Positions 22,871 through 35,395 are shown, numbered from the stretch's first letter. The stretch is 64,000 bases of DNA from Punica granatum (GCF_007655135.1 NC_045130.1:15500001-15564000); one strand, 5' to 3'. Notes: generated from the sequence alone by a model not told the origin. Numbers and translations are program-made.

Positions 22871-23062
22871 GCTTCGTTTGGTTTCGCAGTTAAAATCACA
22901 AAAAATTTAACTTTAACTTTAACTCAACACACTACACAACAAAAATACACATTTTCCAAGTCAAAAATTTTAACTTTAACTTTGACTCAACACACTATAT
23001 AATCATTTGTCATTTTTCACAATCAAAATCAAAGTAACTTTAACTCTGAAATCAAACGCACC
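22871..23062. mobile_element. MITE with CGTTTGGTTT-type termini, copy 1
   Basis: The left end CTTCGTTTGGTTTCGCAG is an imperfect inverse of the right end CTGAAATCAAACGCACC. Inside are repeated AACTTTAACTTTAACTC strings and CAATCAAAATCAAAG. A second member of this family is at 56900-57120. Limits are good to a few bases. Confidence 0.6.
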
Positions 23063-24005
23063 AGAGATGTTTTTAATGAATTTTGAACCTTTGCACTACA
23101 AGTATAGTTCATCCACTTAAAATTAGTGGGGCCATTTATAGCTTCATATGTTGTGATCATGGTTTTTCTAATTAAAAAGTTGGAAAAATTCAAATTAAGA
23201 TTAGTGAAGACAAATGTTAGCTTTTACATTATATGATATATTAGTTAGTATAGCATATTAGAAAATTTGGATCTTTCACTAGCAATCGAGAGTTTAAACT
23301 TATTATGCATAATAATTTTATTTAAGTTTAATACTTGATATTGATTATTACATACACTAATATGATAAATAAAAAAATTATGAAAATTTCTTTTTTAACC
23401 CACGGCATTGAGTAGTTGCACCCTAGTTTCATATAAAACACCAAATTCATGGTTTACTAGTGAAACTCCTCCCTCTTCAACGCGGAAGATGATTTATTTT
23501 ATTATATAGAATATCAATCTCTTCAATAATGACCAAAATAATTAGCCCATGGTATATAAATTTCAATTGATATATTTCTCAACTATTAAATCTAAAACGA
23601 TTATTAATGAAGTTATAGAGAAATTAATAAAATTTGAAAGATCACACTATTTAGAAAATGTTGTTTGAATTATTGTTTTAGATATCCTAATTTAGATACA
23701 CTTATATATACTAACAAAAATATCGATTGCTAAATTAATTTCCTTAGTATTTTTGTTCACGTTTTTGAATCTATCAGACATTAACCATACAAAAATTTAT
23801 CGTTGCATATGAAATTCTTGTTGTTGACATTTAAAAGAGTGTCATTGATTAAAAAAGTAACTTAGTTGAAAATAAGACTAATTTGAAAAATTTAAACAAA
23901 TAAATACTAAATTGGAACTCTATTACCATTTTGAAATATTATATTATTAAAATTCCACCACTTAATCCTTATTTTTTAATATATATATATAAAAAATTTG
24001 TCGAT
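23063..24005. other. Intergenic, AT-rich
   Basis: No gene, no resolved repeat. Very AT-rich sequence typical of decayed transposons. Confidence 0.4.
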
Positions 24006-24009
24006 GTGT

Positions 24010-24160
24010 ACCATGATATCTGGAAGCTCATATCCAGTTTGAGCTAGGTCGGTCCACTAAAAAGATAAAACTCTCCCAGTATGAGTTTTCTCCATTCACA
24101 AGAATCGAACCCGAGAGTTTATTTAAGAGGACGAATGCCAAATCACTTGAACCAATACAT
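24010..24160 (-). mobile_element. tRNA-derived SINE, family S1, copy a
   Basis: Minus strand: A box region GGTTCAAGTGATTTGGCATT, B box GGGTTCGATTC, then the diagnostic body GGGAGAGTTTTATC...TTAGTGGACCGACC and a 3' part ending near TCTGGAAG/ATATC. The same body occurs on the plus strand at 52243-52410 and 56674-56841. Confidence 0.65.
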
Positions 24161-24225
24161 GTTGGTTTTTTTTATATAATAAATGACAATATATATTTTT
24201 AATTCTATGAATGCCACTGGATTTT

Positions 24226-24500
24226 ACCAGTACCGGGCCAAATTTGGCCCATGAAGTATTTTGATTATGAGCAACACCTGTTGGATTGGGCCAATATTCT
24301 TCTTAGGACTAATGTTGTAATCCCAAAAATTCAATTTAGATCTCGACTCTTCTAGATCAGAATAATTATATTCACAACTACCATGACAATCAAAACATTG
24401 TGACACGACCGTAAAGTAGAAATTATTGTGACTAGTTAACGAAAAGAAACATATCAGACTGAAGAAAATTCTTGTGACTAGTTTATATAAACCAATGGCA
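24226..24500. repeat. Dispersed direct duplicate, left copy
   Basis: Homologous along its length to 35396-35685 in the same orientation. Shared landmarks are GGCCAA-TTTGGCCCA, GATTATGAGCAACAC, GGATTGGGCCAATA, ACTACCGTGACAATCAA (ACTACCATGACAATCAA here) and TAAAGTAGAAAT. Neither copy has a convincing reading frame. They may be paralogous pieces of a lost gene or of an unclassified element. Confidence 0.65.
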
Positions 24501-25150
24501 TGATCTTCCACTTATTCTTTGGGAAAGTATTTCTTTTTTCTATTGAATGTGATCTTCTACTTGGGGGAGGGAACTCAGTGTTAGCCATGCACGGTATTTT
24601 AGGCTAAATTTAGATTGTTTTTTATTTGTAGGATCAATAAGGTTACTCATGTTGTCCCAAAAGGGTTGTAAGCTAACAATGGATCAATTTATGAAGCACA
24701 ACCAACATAGGACTGCCTTATTCATTTGGAAACCATATTTATGTGTTGGTGGCAATTGTTGGGAAAAAAAAACCAATCAAATCTTAATTTTTATATTTAA
24801 CAAAAATATCACTCCGCATAAGATACGCTAATATTGAGTAAATGGGAAATTTAGTTCCTGACTTTCGCAGGTTATGTCAATCCCTGATTTATTTTTACAA
24901 CAATGAGGTCCTTAAGTTTGTCGATTTGCATCAATTTGATCCCTTAATTTTCCAATTGGCATCAAATAGATCATTTTTACATCAATTACATCCTCCACTG
25001 AATGGAACTACATCAATTACATCCTCCACTAAATAAGTTGGATTCTTTGTGATGCAGAATACATCAAGTAGGTCCTTTGTGGTAGTCAATTAGATCCTCC
25101 TGTCAAAATTAGTTTGACGATGTTAACTAAAGAGCATGTTAAATCGTTTA
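24501..25150. other. Intergenic with decayed repeat
   Basis: From about 24842 the sequence shows repeated phrases such as ACATCAATTACATCCTCCACT (twice, near 24978 and 25012, positions approximate). This looks like one arm of a decayed foldback element, but the partner arm was not found. No gene was seen. Confidence 0.35.
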
Positions 25151-25214
25151 GATCGATGTTTATTTTTTCCATTATCATTTTTCCTTTTTATAATAGAATT
25201 TTAAAAAAATATAG

Positions 25215-25311
25215 TAGGGGAGCTCTGGTGGGAGCTCCCTTGGGGGGGTGGTGGGGGTGGGTTGTTTGTGATTGGGGTTGCCGGCCAGGGAGCTCCCACT
25301 AGAGCTCCCAT
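25215..25311. repeat. GC-rich inverted repeat (hairpin)
   Basis: GGGAGCTCTGGTGGGAGCTC near 25216 faces GAGCTCCCACTAGAGCTCCC near 25290, forming a stem of about 25 pairs around a G-rich loop (GGGGGGGTGGTGGGGGTGGG). It sits in extremely AT-rich DNA. Confidence 0.75.
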
Positions 25312-25399
25312 TCTGTTCATTCTGTTTTTCCTCTATTTCAAAAAATAGAGAGAATAGAGGGCCAGCTCCCTTCAATTTTTTTTTAAAAATATAAGTTCT

Positions 25400-26750
25400 T
25401 GTTATAATTATCACATTTTAAAACACTAATTTTCCAATTAAAAGTAATTTTGACTAATTATGTAATTTTCAAATTGTAATCTTCATATAAATATTTTAAA
25501 TATGAGTTAATAAATAATTATAATAATGTGGTCAAATGGGTTGTTTTAATAATAATATTTATATTTATGTTGATTGTTATAGTTATAGATTTATCACTTA
25601 CATTTATTAAGTAATTTGATTTGACATTTGTTTTGTCCCCTTTCTAAATCAGTGTTTTGACAACATTATTTTAAGTTTTATTTTTATCTCATTTATGAGA
25701 TTATGATCATAGTCATATGTTATAAATTTCTTTTTCCCTTTACAGGACAATAATTGTTATATATAACCAATTAAATATTTTTGTAGTGTTTATATCCTTT
25801 GCATTTTATATGTTTATTTTTGCACATTTTGATCAAGGTTAATGACACAAATAGGCATGTCGTTTGCCCATTGTCTCACATCTAGCATGTGCTTTATATA
25901 ATTAAACAAACAAACATGGGTTCGAATTTCTTCTTAGATCTAGCATTCCGTATAATTCAATGAAAACATCTTTGTTAAATGCTTATGTGGAACATTTGTT
26001 GGCCCACCGTTGCACACTTGGACACCGGCTGACATTATATAGGCCCTAGCAGATACCAGAATCCATTTCCCTCCAATAAAACGCTGATACATGTAATTTA
26101 AACCTTACTAGCTATTTTAGAAAGGCCCAACATTTCATTGTTGAATTTTGGCCCGCACGATATTTCTTATAACAATTATTTCAATTTTTAAAAATTAATC
26201 TTAACATTTTATTGTGAAATATTTTTAATATTACTTTCAAATTTTATGCAAGAATTAATTAATAAAATTGGACTAATATTCAAAAAATATTCAACTAATA
26301 TCTCTCAATTGGTGTACAATTGTATATTTATTTAGTCATTTATAGTAAACAGATTTATTAGAGATATAGTTATTCACAAACTCCGTTACACATATTTAAA
26401 TATAAAATTTTATGACATACTTTTTCAAATATTTTTTTTAATTTTTTATTGTCATAAGTTTATATCTCATAATGACTTTAATCATATAATAGAAATTTAG
26501 TTAATAATATTGTCTTTTTATAGGTTATTTTAATTATTTGTTTCATCCATGATCTATCATTTATTACGATAGGAGTCAAATTTGCTTATATATAATATAT
26601 AAGGATTTATTTCAAATATTTAGTCATTAATTTTTTTTATATTGTCATCAGTTTATATCTCATAAGGATTTAAATCATATAATAGAAATTTAGTAAATAA
26701 TTTTATGATGGATCGTTTATAACAATAGGAGTCAATGTTACTTATATAAA
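25400..26750. other. AT-rich intergenic DNA with ~192-bp tandem duplication
   Basis: No gene. Around 26425-26745 a segment is tandemly duplicated with a period near 192: GTTTATATCTCATAA occurs at about 26458 and 26650, each followed by ATCATATAATAGAAATTTAGT. The rest is uninformative AT-rich sequence. Confidence 0.5.
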
Positions 26751-26751
26751 T

Positions 26752-26790
26752 ATACTAGTTTGATAGCCTGTGCAATGCACATTTTTTACT
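26752..26790 (-). mobile_element. Possible Helitron 3' end remnant
   Basis: On the minus strand a short palindrome, GTGCATTGCAC, is followed after about ten bases by CTAG and then T. This is the hairpin-plus-CTRR arrangement of Helitron 3' ends inserted between A and T. A more decayed version lies near 27255-27300. There is no helicase gene in the window, so the call is tentative. Confidence 0.3.
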
Positions 26791-27518
26791 TTTTAATGCT
26801 AAATGTAACAATATTTTTCAAACAATATCTTAATTTAATCATTTTAATCCTTCATAATTATTTTTCATAATCCTATTAACTGTTATAAGTATAAAGCATA
26901 AAAGTATGTAAAATCAATTATAAGAATATCTAGTATATCAATCTCCATAAAAATGCTGTTCAATTTATGCAATTTCTGTTTCATTATATAGTAGTAATTT
27001 TTAAGCAAGTTGGTTCACAAAATTATGAACAACTAAGTCTTTTATTTAAAATAAAGTGTTGTGTTAGGACAAAAACATAAAATTTCTTATAAGTTATAAA
27101 ATAGTCTTTAAAAATTATTAATTATTACTCTTTGAATCACCGATACTAATTATAATATTTCATATTATTTTTATTCTAATTATAATATCTATAATAACTT
27201 CTAGGGATGACAATTCTTTATTATGTATTCTGGGAATTGTGTAACTATATATTATATACTAGTGTTCAATCCGTGGGTTACATAGGTTTGTGTTCATATA
27301 TTTATATTTTTTACAAATAATAATTATCCAGTTTAAGATATTAATTAATTTTTTTATTATTATTATTAAAAATAAAAGTTCTTAATAATCAATTTTCAAA
27401 AATAAATTTTAATAGAGTTGCATGAATTCTTTTGAATGATGCAATCAAAATTTTATAATCAACGTTCTAATTATGTCTTGTGAATTTATTTAATTTCTTT
27501 CACAATGTTAGTTTGTGT

Positions 27519-27549
<31 letters not shown>

Positions 27550-30137
27550 TTTTATTCTTTTATATTACTTTTCAAATTTATAGAATCTTCCTTCTAAATA
27601 AAGATTTTTATTATTCTATAATATCATTTTTTCAATTTATATAATTTTCTTTCGTGGGCAAGGATTATTATTATTCTATATATAGTGAGATATTATATAT
27701 TTTTTTATATGTATATTAACTCTTTTTTTTCTAGATATACTTTGAATATATTTCTTGTCATTTTAGAATTTATTGAAGGTAATTTATGTGATTCATAATT
27801 CATATTTTTAACACATTAAAATTTTCTTTTCAATATGCCCGTATGTATATATGTTTTCCTTTTATGGTAAATTATATATATGCTTCATTAATTTTCGTAA
27901 GAATATCAAAATTTTTATATCAATTTTTATAAGCTAGGCTCAATTTTCATAATGCCGCATTAAATTAACTATTTATATAAATTATTACTTATATATAATT
28001 GAAAAATTACAACAAAATTTTCTCTCAATTGTATTTAGTAAGAGATTTATGTACATTTAATTGCATGTATTAAATACTTTTAATTATTATCTTTGTTTTT
28101 TAAATTTTTTCTTTATTCTTTTTAATTTACTTATAATAATTATGTAGTGAGCAGGAGATGTAGTTACCCAAATTGCATTTTTTAAAAATATTTAATTATT
28201 ATCTTTGTTTTTTAATTTTCCTCTTCCATATTTTTTAAAATTTACTTTTCAATATGCTCATACATATACATGTTTAGTTTTTATGATAAATTATATATAT
28301 GCTTCATTAATTTTCTTTAGAATATCAAACTTTTTATATTAATTTCTATAAGCTATGGTCAATTTTTATAATGTCGTGTTAAATTAACTGTTTATATATA
28401 TCTATGACATATATAATTAAAATATTACAACAAACATTTTCTCTTAATTATATTTAGTAAGAGATTTATGTAATTTAATTGCACTTATTAAATACTTTTA
28501 ATTATTATCCTTGTTTTTAACTTTTTTTATTATTCCTTTAATTTTCTTTTAATTATCATATAGTGACCGGAGATTAAGACACAATAATTGCATTTATTAA
28601 AAATATTTAATTATTATATTTGTTCATTAATTATCTTTTTTTATATTTTTAAAATTATACTTTTCAATATGCTCGTACATAAATATGTTTAGTTTTCATG
28701 ATAAATTATATATATGCTTCATTAATTTTCAGAATAATATCAAAATTTTTATATCAATCTCTACAAGCTAGGCTCAATTTTTATAATATCGCAGTAAGTT
28801 AACTGTTTATATACATTTATCACTTATATATAATTAAACTATTACAACAAAATTTTCTCTTAATTGTATATAGTAAGAGATTTATATACATTTAATTGCA
28901 TTTATTAATACTTTTAATTATTATCTTTGATTTTAATTTTTTTTTCCATAATCATATTTTCTTATAATTATTATATAGTGAGTCGGAGATTTAGATACAT
29001 TAATTTTATTTTTTGAGAATATTTTCATTTTTATCTTTTTAAATTTCCTTTTCGATATATTTAAAATTTTCTTTTAACCATTTATTGTGCATCCAATCTC
29101 ATTTATTATGCACCCAAGTAAATTTTAGTTATATATAGATTATTATTTATTATTATTATTACTGAAAATAAAATTTCTCAATAATCAATTTTCAAAAATA
29201 ATTTTTAATCGAGTTGCATGAATGTTTATGAATGATGCAATTATAATTTTATAATCAATGTTCTTATTATGTCTTGTGAATTTATTTAATTTCTTGCACA
29301 ATGTTAGTTTGCGTTTTAATATATTTATTTATTTTATGTAATTTTATTCTTATATTTTACTTTTCAAATTTATAGAATTTTCCTTCTAGATAAGGATTTT
29401 TATTATTCTATATAATATTTTTTTTTCATTTTATATAATATTCTTTCATGGGTAAGGAGTATTATTTTTCTGTATATTGTGAAATATTATATATATATTA
29501 TATGTATATTAACTCTATTTTTAGATATACTTTTAATATATTCCTTATTAGTTTATAATTTATTAGAGGTAATTTCTATAATTCATGATTCTTATTTTTA
29601 ACACGTTAAATTTTACTTTTCAATATGCTCGTGTGTATATATATTATGTTTAGCTTTTATGGTAAATTATATATATGCTTTAATAATTTTTCTAAAAATA
29701 TAAAAATTTTTATATCAATTTCTATAAGGTAGGTTCAATTTTCATAGTGCCGCATTAAGTTAACTGTTTATATAGATTTATCACTTATACATAATTGAAA
29801 AATTACAACAAAAAATTTCTCTCAACTATATTTAATAAGAGATCTATGTACATTTAATTGCATGTATTAAATATTTTTAATTGTTATCTTAGTTTTTAAA
29901 ATTTTTTCTATATTCTTTTAATTTTAGTATAATAATTATATAGTGAGCATGAGATTTAGATACACTAATTGCATTTATTAAAAATATTTAATTATTATCT
30001 TTGTTTTTAAAATTTTCTTCTTCTATATTTTTAAAATTTGACTTTTTAATATGCTCGTACATATATATGTTTAGTTTTTATGATAAATTATATATATGCT
30101 TCATTAATATTTGTAAGAATATCAAAATTTTTATCTC

Positions 30138-30146
30138 AATTTCTAT
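30138..30146. repeat. Target-site duplication, left copy (AATTTCTAT)
   Basis: Matches 30607-30615 exactly; the base before each copy is also C, so the duplication could be 10 bases. Uninterrupted relatives of this site occur in the other repeats of the array. Confidence 0.88.
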
Positions 30147-30606
30147 GGCAAATTACACAAAAAAACCTAAGTTTTATAAAATGTCTCAGTTTTGTCCTAA
30201 ATTTTGTTTTGTAACAAAACAAACCATAAGTTTTCTAAATTGTCTAAAAAATGACCTCCGTTATAAAATCCGTCAATTTTGCATACGTGAACTGTTAACT
30301 TCGGATATAAATTAATAAACAAATAAGATAGGTTAATAAAAAATTTAAAATTTTCAAAAAAGTCTCAATTTTATCAAAAATTTGGTATGTAATGAAAAAA
30401 ATCATATGGTTTATCAAATGATGTGCAAACTTTGTGAATCCCGTGAAGTCCACGTAGGCAAATAGACGGGAAACTTAACAGAATGGTAACGAGAGATCAA
30501 ATCTGAGACGATTCTCAAAACATGTGGTTTATTTTGTTACAAAAAAAAATTTAGAACAAAACTGAGACGTTTTACAAAACTTAGGTTTTTTTGTGTAATT
30601 TGCCCC
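30147..30606. mobile_element. Mutator-like foldback MITE, family GGGCAAATTA, copy 1
   Basis: It starts GGCAAATTACACAAAAAAAC and ends with the complement GTTTTTTTGTGTAATTTGCC followed by CC. Inverted homology extends about 90 bases inward (CTCAGTTTTGTCCTAAATTT facing AAATTTAGAACAAAACTGAG). It has a 9- to 10-base target duplication and sits inside one unit of the higher-order array. A shorter sister copy is at 44223-44533. Non-coding. Confidence 0.9.
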
Positions 30607-30615
30607 AATTTCTAT
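30607..30615. repeat. Target-site duplication, right copy (AATTTCTAT)
   Basis: Right partner of 30138-30146. Confidence 0.88.
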
Positions 30616-32000
30616 AAGTTAGGGTCAATTTTTATAATGTCGTATTAAGTTAACTGTTCATATACATTTATGACTTATATTTAATTAAAATGTTAAAACA
30701 AAAATTTTCTCTTAATTGTATTTAGTAAGAGATTTATGTATAGCTAATTGCACTTATTAAAAACTTTTAATTATTATCTTTGTTTTTAAATTTTTTTCAT
30801 CATTCTTTTAATTTTATTTTAATTATTATATTATGAGTCGGAGATTTAGATACTTTACTTGCATTTATTAAAAATATTTAATTATTATCTTTGTTTATTA
30901 ATTTTCTTTTTCCATATTTTTAAAATTTTATTTTTCAATATGCTCGTACATATATATTTTTAGTTTTTATGATAAATTATATATATGCTTCGTTAATTTT
31001 TCGAATAGTATCAAAATTTTTATATCAATCTCTATAAGATAGGCTAATTTTTTATAATATCGCGGTATGTTAACTGTTTCTATACATTTATCACTTATAT
31101 ATAATTAAAATATTATAACAAAATTTTTCTCTTAATTGTATTTAGTAAGAGATTTATATACATTTAATTGCATTTATTAATATTTTAATTATTATCTCTG
31201 TTTTTTAATTTTTTTCCATTTTCATTTAATTTTCTTATAACTATTATATAGTAAGCCGGAGATTTAGGTACATTAATTGTATTTTCTAAAATACTTAATT
31301 ATTATCTTTTTTAATTTCATTTTCCATATTTTTAATATTTTATTTTAAGCATTTATTGTGCACCCAAGTAAATTTTAGTTATATATACATTATTATTATT
31401 TATTATTATTATTATTGAAAATAAAAGTTCTCGATAATTAATTTTCAAAAATAATTTTTAATAGAGTTGCATGAATGCTTATGAATGATGTAATTATAAT
31501 TTTATAATCAACGTTCTTAGTATTTCTTGTGAATTTATTTAATTTTGATCACATTGCTAGTTTGTGTTTTATATATTTTTATTCTTTTATATTACTTTTC
31601 AAATTTATAGAATCTTCCTTCTAGATAAATATTTTTATTATTCTATATAATATCATTTTTTCAATTTATATAATCTTCTTTCATGGGTAAGAATTGTTAT
31701 TGTTCTATATATAATGAAATATTATATATATTTTTAATATATGTATATTTAACTCTATATTTTAGATATACTCTTAATATATTTCTTATTATTTTAGAAT
31801 TTATTAAAGGTAATTTCCATGATTCATGATTCTTATTTTTAACAAGTTAGATTTTACTTTTCAATATGTTGGTGTGTATATATATATATATATATATATG
31901 TTTAGTTTTTTTGGTAAATTATATATATGCTTTATTAATTTTGTAAGAATATCAAAATTTTTATATCGATTTCTATAAGGTAGGTTCGATTTTTTTTATC

Positions 32001-32760
32001 AAAATTTTGATATAAAAATTGATATAAAATTTTTTATACAAGCTTTGAGCATTCTAAAGAGGATTTCATAGTCATGGATTCGTATCTATCTATGTTTAAT
32101 TTTTAATAAATTCTTAGGTTAATTTTTCCATCCACTTTTGTGACGAGACAACTGATTCAACACTATGTGACTGTGAGCTCTTAAATAAAAGTGACACATA
32201 TAATATTATTATTTATATGTTAAAAATTAAACATTAAAAAATTTTAAAAGAAAAGGCTTGAAGGGTGGGCGCCTGCTGGCATTCGGCCAAAGCCCCCACC
32301 CTTGACGAGATCGTCAGATATTATATCCATGTCATCATTCAAATAATGGGCATATCGGCAAATGGCCGATTCAGACAAAAGTGTATAAATGATTAAATGT
32401 TCTATCACTGATTTAATAAAATTGATTCATTTAGAACGCTAATTCAAATTTTATAATGCTTATCGTATTTTGGCTATTATCCTTTTCTTAAGTTGATGTC
32501 ATTCATCGACAATAATTTAGATACCATCTTATAAGTTATATCCTGAATGTAATATCACAATTTTACGATTCAAGTCATGTTATATTATCATATTTTTTAT
32601 ATCATGTATATCAGTTTATTTTTCTAAATTATATATAACTATGTCGTCAGATGATATTATTATATGTACTAATATATAGGCATGCACCCCATTCTACACA
32701 CACGTAATGAGATGCTTCTTATTATACATTTATGAGATAATAATAGTTTAATGGATTAGT
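32001..32760. other. Intergenic with repeat fragments
   Basis: Just after the array breaks off, the string ATCAAAATTTT is followed by its inverse (about 31995-32035), which looks like a rearranged array end. A GC-rich patch at 32262-32315 (GGGTGGGCGCCTGC...CCCCCACCCTTGACGAGATCGTC) resembles the core of the element at 21478-22497. No gene. Confidence 0.4.
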
Positions 32761-32763
32761 TAT

Positions 32764-33214
32764 CTAGAGAAGCACGACCTTACACTTTTTTTCTAAATAT
32801 AGCACGACCTTTAGAAAATAGTAGAGAAAGGTACGACCTTTGCGTTTTTTCCTAATTATAGCACAACTTTTTGAGAGTAGCACAGAAAGACATGACCTTT
32901 ATATATTTTTTTTTCTAAATATAGTACGACATTTAAAAGAAAAACACAGAAAGACACTACATTCACGTTTACTTGCGATTCTAGCACGTTAAAAAAGAAG
33001 GTCGTGCCTGAAGCTCTGTGCGTTTCCGTACTATTTTCTAAAGGTTGTGCTATATTTAGGAAAAAAGTGCAAATGTCATGTCTTTTTGTGCTACTTTCCG
33101 AATGTCGTGTTATATTTAGGAAAAAAATATAAAGGTCGTGCATTTATGTACTATTTTCTAAAAGTTGTGCTATATTTAAGAAAAAAGCACAAATATCGTG
33201 CTTTTTTTTATATG
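32764..33214. mobile_element. Foldback element with tandemly repeated arms
   Basis: The left arm carries repeated copies of TAGCACGACCTTT-type units separated by TTTTTCTAAATA; the right arm carries the inverse, AAGGTCGTGC / TTGTGCTATATTTAGGAAAAAA, also repeated. The axis is near 32990. The arms read as short open frames in both directions, which is an effect of the repeats and not a gene. Confidence 0.75.
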
Positions 33215-33339
33215 ATTAACCCTAGTTTAATATACATAACTCTTAAGTGAAGTTACAATTTTTTGAGCTTTTCCACATGTTTTTTTTACTTTTATATATT
33301 TCAAAATTTTACTTAATTTCTTTTTTTTCAATTTTACAA

Positions 33340-34840
33340 ATCCGACTCGAAAAGTTATCACGTAATTTGATGAATTTGTTAGGACAGATGATCCGATCAT
33401 TATAGTAGAATCACTTCTTAAAAAATATATGCTTTTTAAAATTTTTAACTTTTTAAATTTTATAAGAGTTTAATTACCGAAAAAAATTATAAGTATCTTT
33501 GAAATTTCCCCCTTTTCTATTATTTCAAATTCGACCCAGATGTGGTATCAGGTAGTCTGCTCTAACAGTTAAGCCAAATGATCTGATCATAAGACCATTT
33601 ATTTTTAAAGAAATATTTTCCCCCTTATTTTTATTTTGAAAGACTAGAAGAGCTTTTGTATTAGAATTACCATATATACATGCAATATTTTCTTTCCAAA
33701 TCTTAGGTTGCGAGTAGGGAACCTCTCCCATGCATCTTTCTTTTATTTTTCCTTCTTTTGCAGTGTTTTTAAAGCCGAGTTGGTAAGGTAAAGGTGTAAC
33801 CTGGTTGACCAGTCAGATCAAATGATCCAATCATTATGGTTAGAAGATTCATAAGTAAATATAATGTCATGTTTTTTGCCCATTTGTAGTGCGGGTTTTC
33901 TCCTTTTTTTTTCCCCTCAATCACTATAGGATTTTACTTCATGCGGCATGGATAAGGTATAAGGTAATTTGGTCAATTCCTTACGCTGAATAATCCGATC
34001 ATATAATTGGACCGCTTATTTCCAAAAAAGAATATTCCCCAAATTTTTATTTAGAAAATTCAAAAGAAATTTCATATTATAGATATACAAATTAGGATAT
34101 ATATGCAATAATTTGTTTTCAAATTTTAGGTTCGTGACTATTTTCCTCTCCTAGATATCATTTCTTTTTTTTTAATTTCATTTTTCTTCCAATGTTTTTA
34201 AACCCGGCCAGACAAGTCAAATGATTAGATCATTATGATCAAATCATTTGACTAGTCAGGTCAAATGATCCGATCATTATGGTTAGAAGATTCATAAGTA
34301 AATATAATGTCACATTTTTCAACCATATGTGGTACATGCTTTTTTCATTTTTTTTCTCAATCACTATAGGATTTTACTTCATGCAGTTCGAATAAGGTAT
34401 TAGGTAATTCGGTCGACTCCTTATGCCGAATAATCCGATCATATAGTTGGACCACTTATTTCTAAAAAAGAATATTTTCCAAATTTTTATTTAGAAAATT
34501 CAAAAGAAATTTCATATTAGAAGTACTAGATATACAAATTAGGATATATAAGCAAAAAAAAATCAATTTTTTAGGTTACGCGACTATTTCCCTCTTCTAG
34601 ATATCTTTTCTTTTTTGTTTTAATTTCATTTTTTATGCAATGTTTTTAAACCTAGCCGACAAGTCAAATGATTCGATCGTTAAGATCAAGTCAGTTATTT
34701 CTAAAAAATTATTTATTGCTTTTTTATCTTCATTAATTACACGCAAGTTTTTCCTTTATTTTTTTACAGGTCCTATATAAAAAAATAAAGTCACCTATAG
34801 AAGCGAATACAAGTAAATATAACTTCACGTTTTTTGCCTA
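33340..34840. repeat. Tandem array, ~441-bp period
   Basis: TCACTATAGGATTTTACTTC occurs at 33921 and 34361 (440 apart) and TAGAAGATTCATAAGTAAAT at 33841 and 34283 (442 apart). More diverged units precede (around 33382 and 33572) and follow (around 34641). All contain a recurring ATGATCCGATCAT-like string. No coding potential. Confidence 0.8.
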
Positions 34841-35395
34841 TAAGAGTTTCAAACTTTTCTATTTTTTCTTTTATGAATAGGATTTGATTCACCATACATT
34901 TTACTTTATTATTTCTATCTATTTTATCATTTTTAAAAGAGTTATACATATACCCTATGCCTTTTTTTTCAAATATTTATTTATAGACCCATATTTCTTA
35001 CTCTATACTGTCTCTTTCATAAGGAAGTATACCAATTATACACATACTTTTTGAATTATAAGTAATATTTCTTTCACTTTATTAACATGAAAAGATCCAT
35101 AAATATTTTAAATTTATTGTTTTAAGATACTATAATAATATATAAATAAGTGAATATAAAAAATAATTTTTTAATATTACATCTATCTAATAAATTATTT
35201 GAGGAAATTTTTATTCCCACGAGAGGGCACGTCCTCAGTCAAGATTACTATAAGTCAATTGGGCCCCACGTGTGAGAATTGCAAGTCCCATTAATTTTTT
35301 ACATATACATATACATAAAGAAAAGAAGAAAAAGACAATGTATTTCATGTGAAACACCACGTGGATGGTTTGAGATCTGACCTATGGATTGCACC
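34841..35395. other. Intergenic, AT-rich
   Basis: No gene or defined repeat recognised. Confidence 0.4.

Larger units (their letters stand above)
27340..32000. repeat. Higher-order tandem array, ~1.79-kb period with ~418-bp inner repeat
   Basis: The marker AAATTATATATATGCTT occurs at 27869, 28288, 28703, 29664, 30085, 30974 and 31916 (one slight variant). Inner spacing is 419, 415 and 421; the 889 gap becomes 420 after removing the inserted MITE and its target repeat. The 1795 spacing (27869 to 29664), and 2252 minus 469 = 1783 (29664 to 31916), give the higher-order period. A separate module containing GAGTTGCATGAAT starts each large unit (about 27415, 29211, 31465). The third unit is broken off near 31995. 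It is extremely AT-rich and has no credible coding sequence. Confidence 0.85.

Noticed and set aside
30001..30315. 104-codon plus-strand frame rich in Phe, Ile and Lys
   Set aside because: It crosses the border between the AT-rich array and the inserted MITE, so it cannot be an ancestral gene.
32856..33250. 95- and 67-codon frames on opposite strands with repeated FFLNI / CYFPNVVLYL words
   Set aside because: Produced by the repeated arms of the foldback at 32764-33214.
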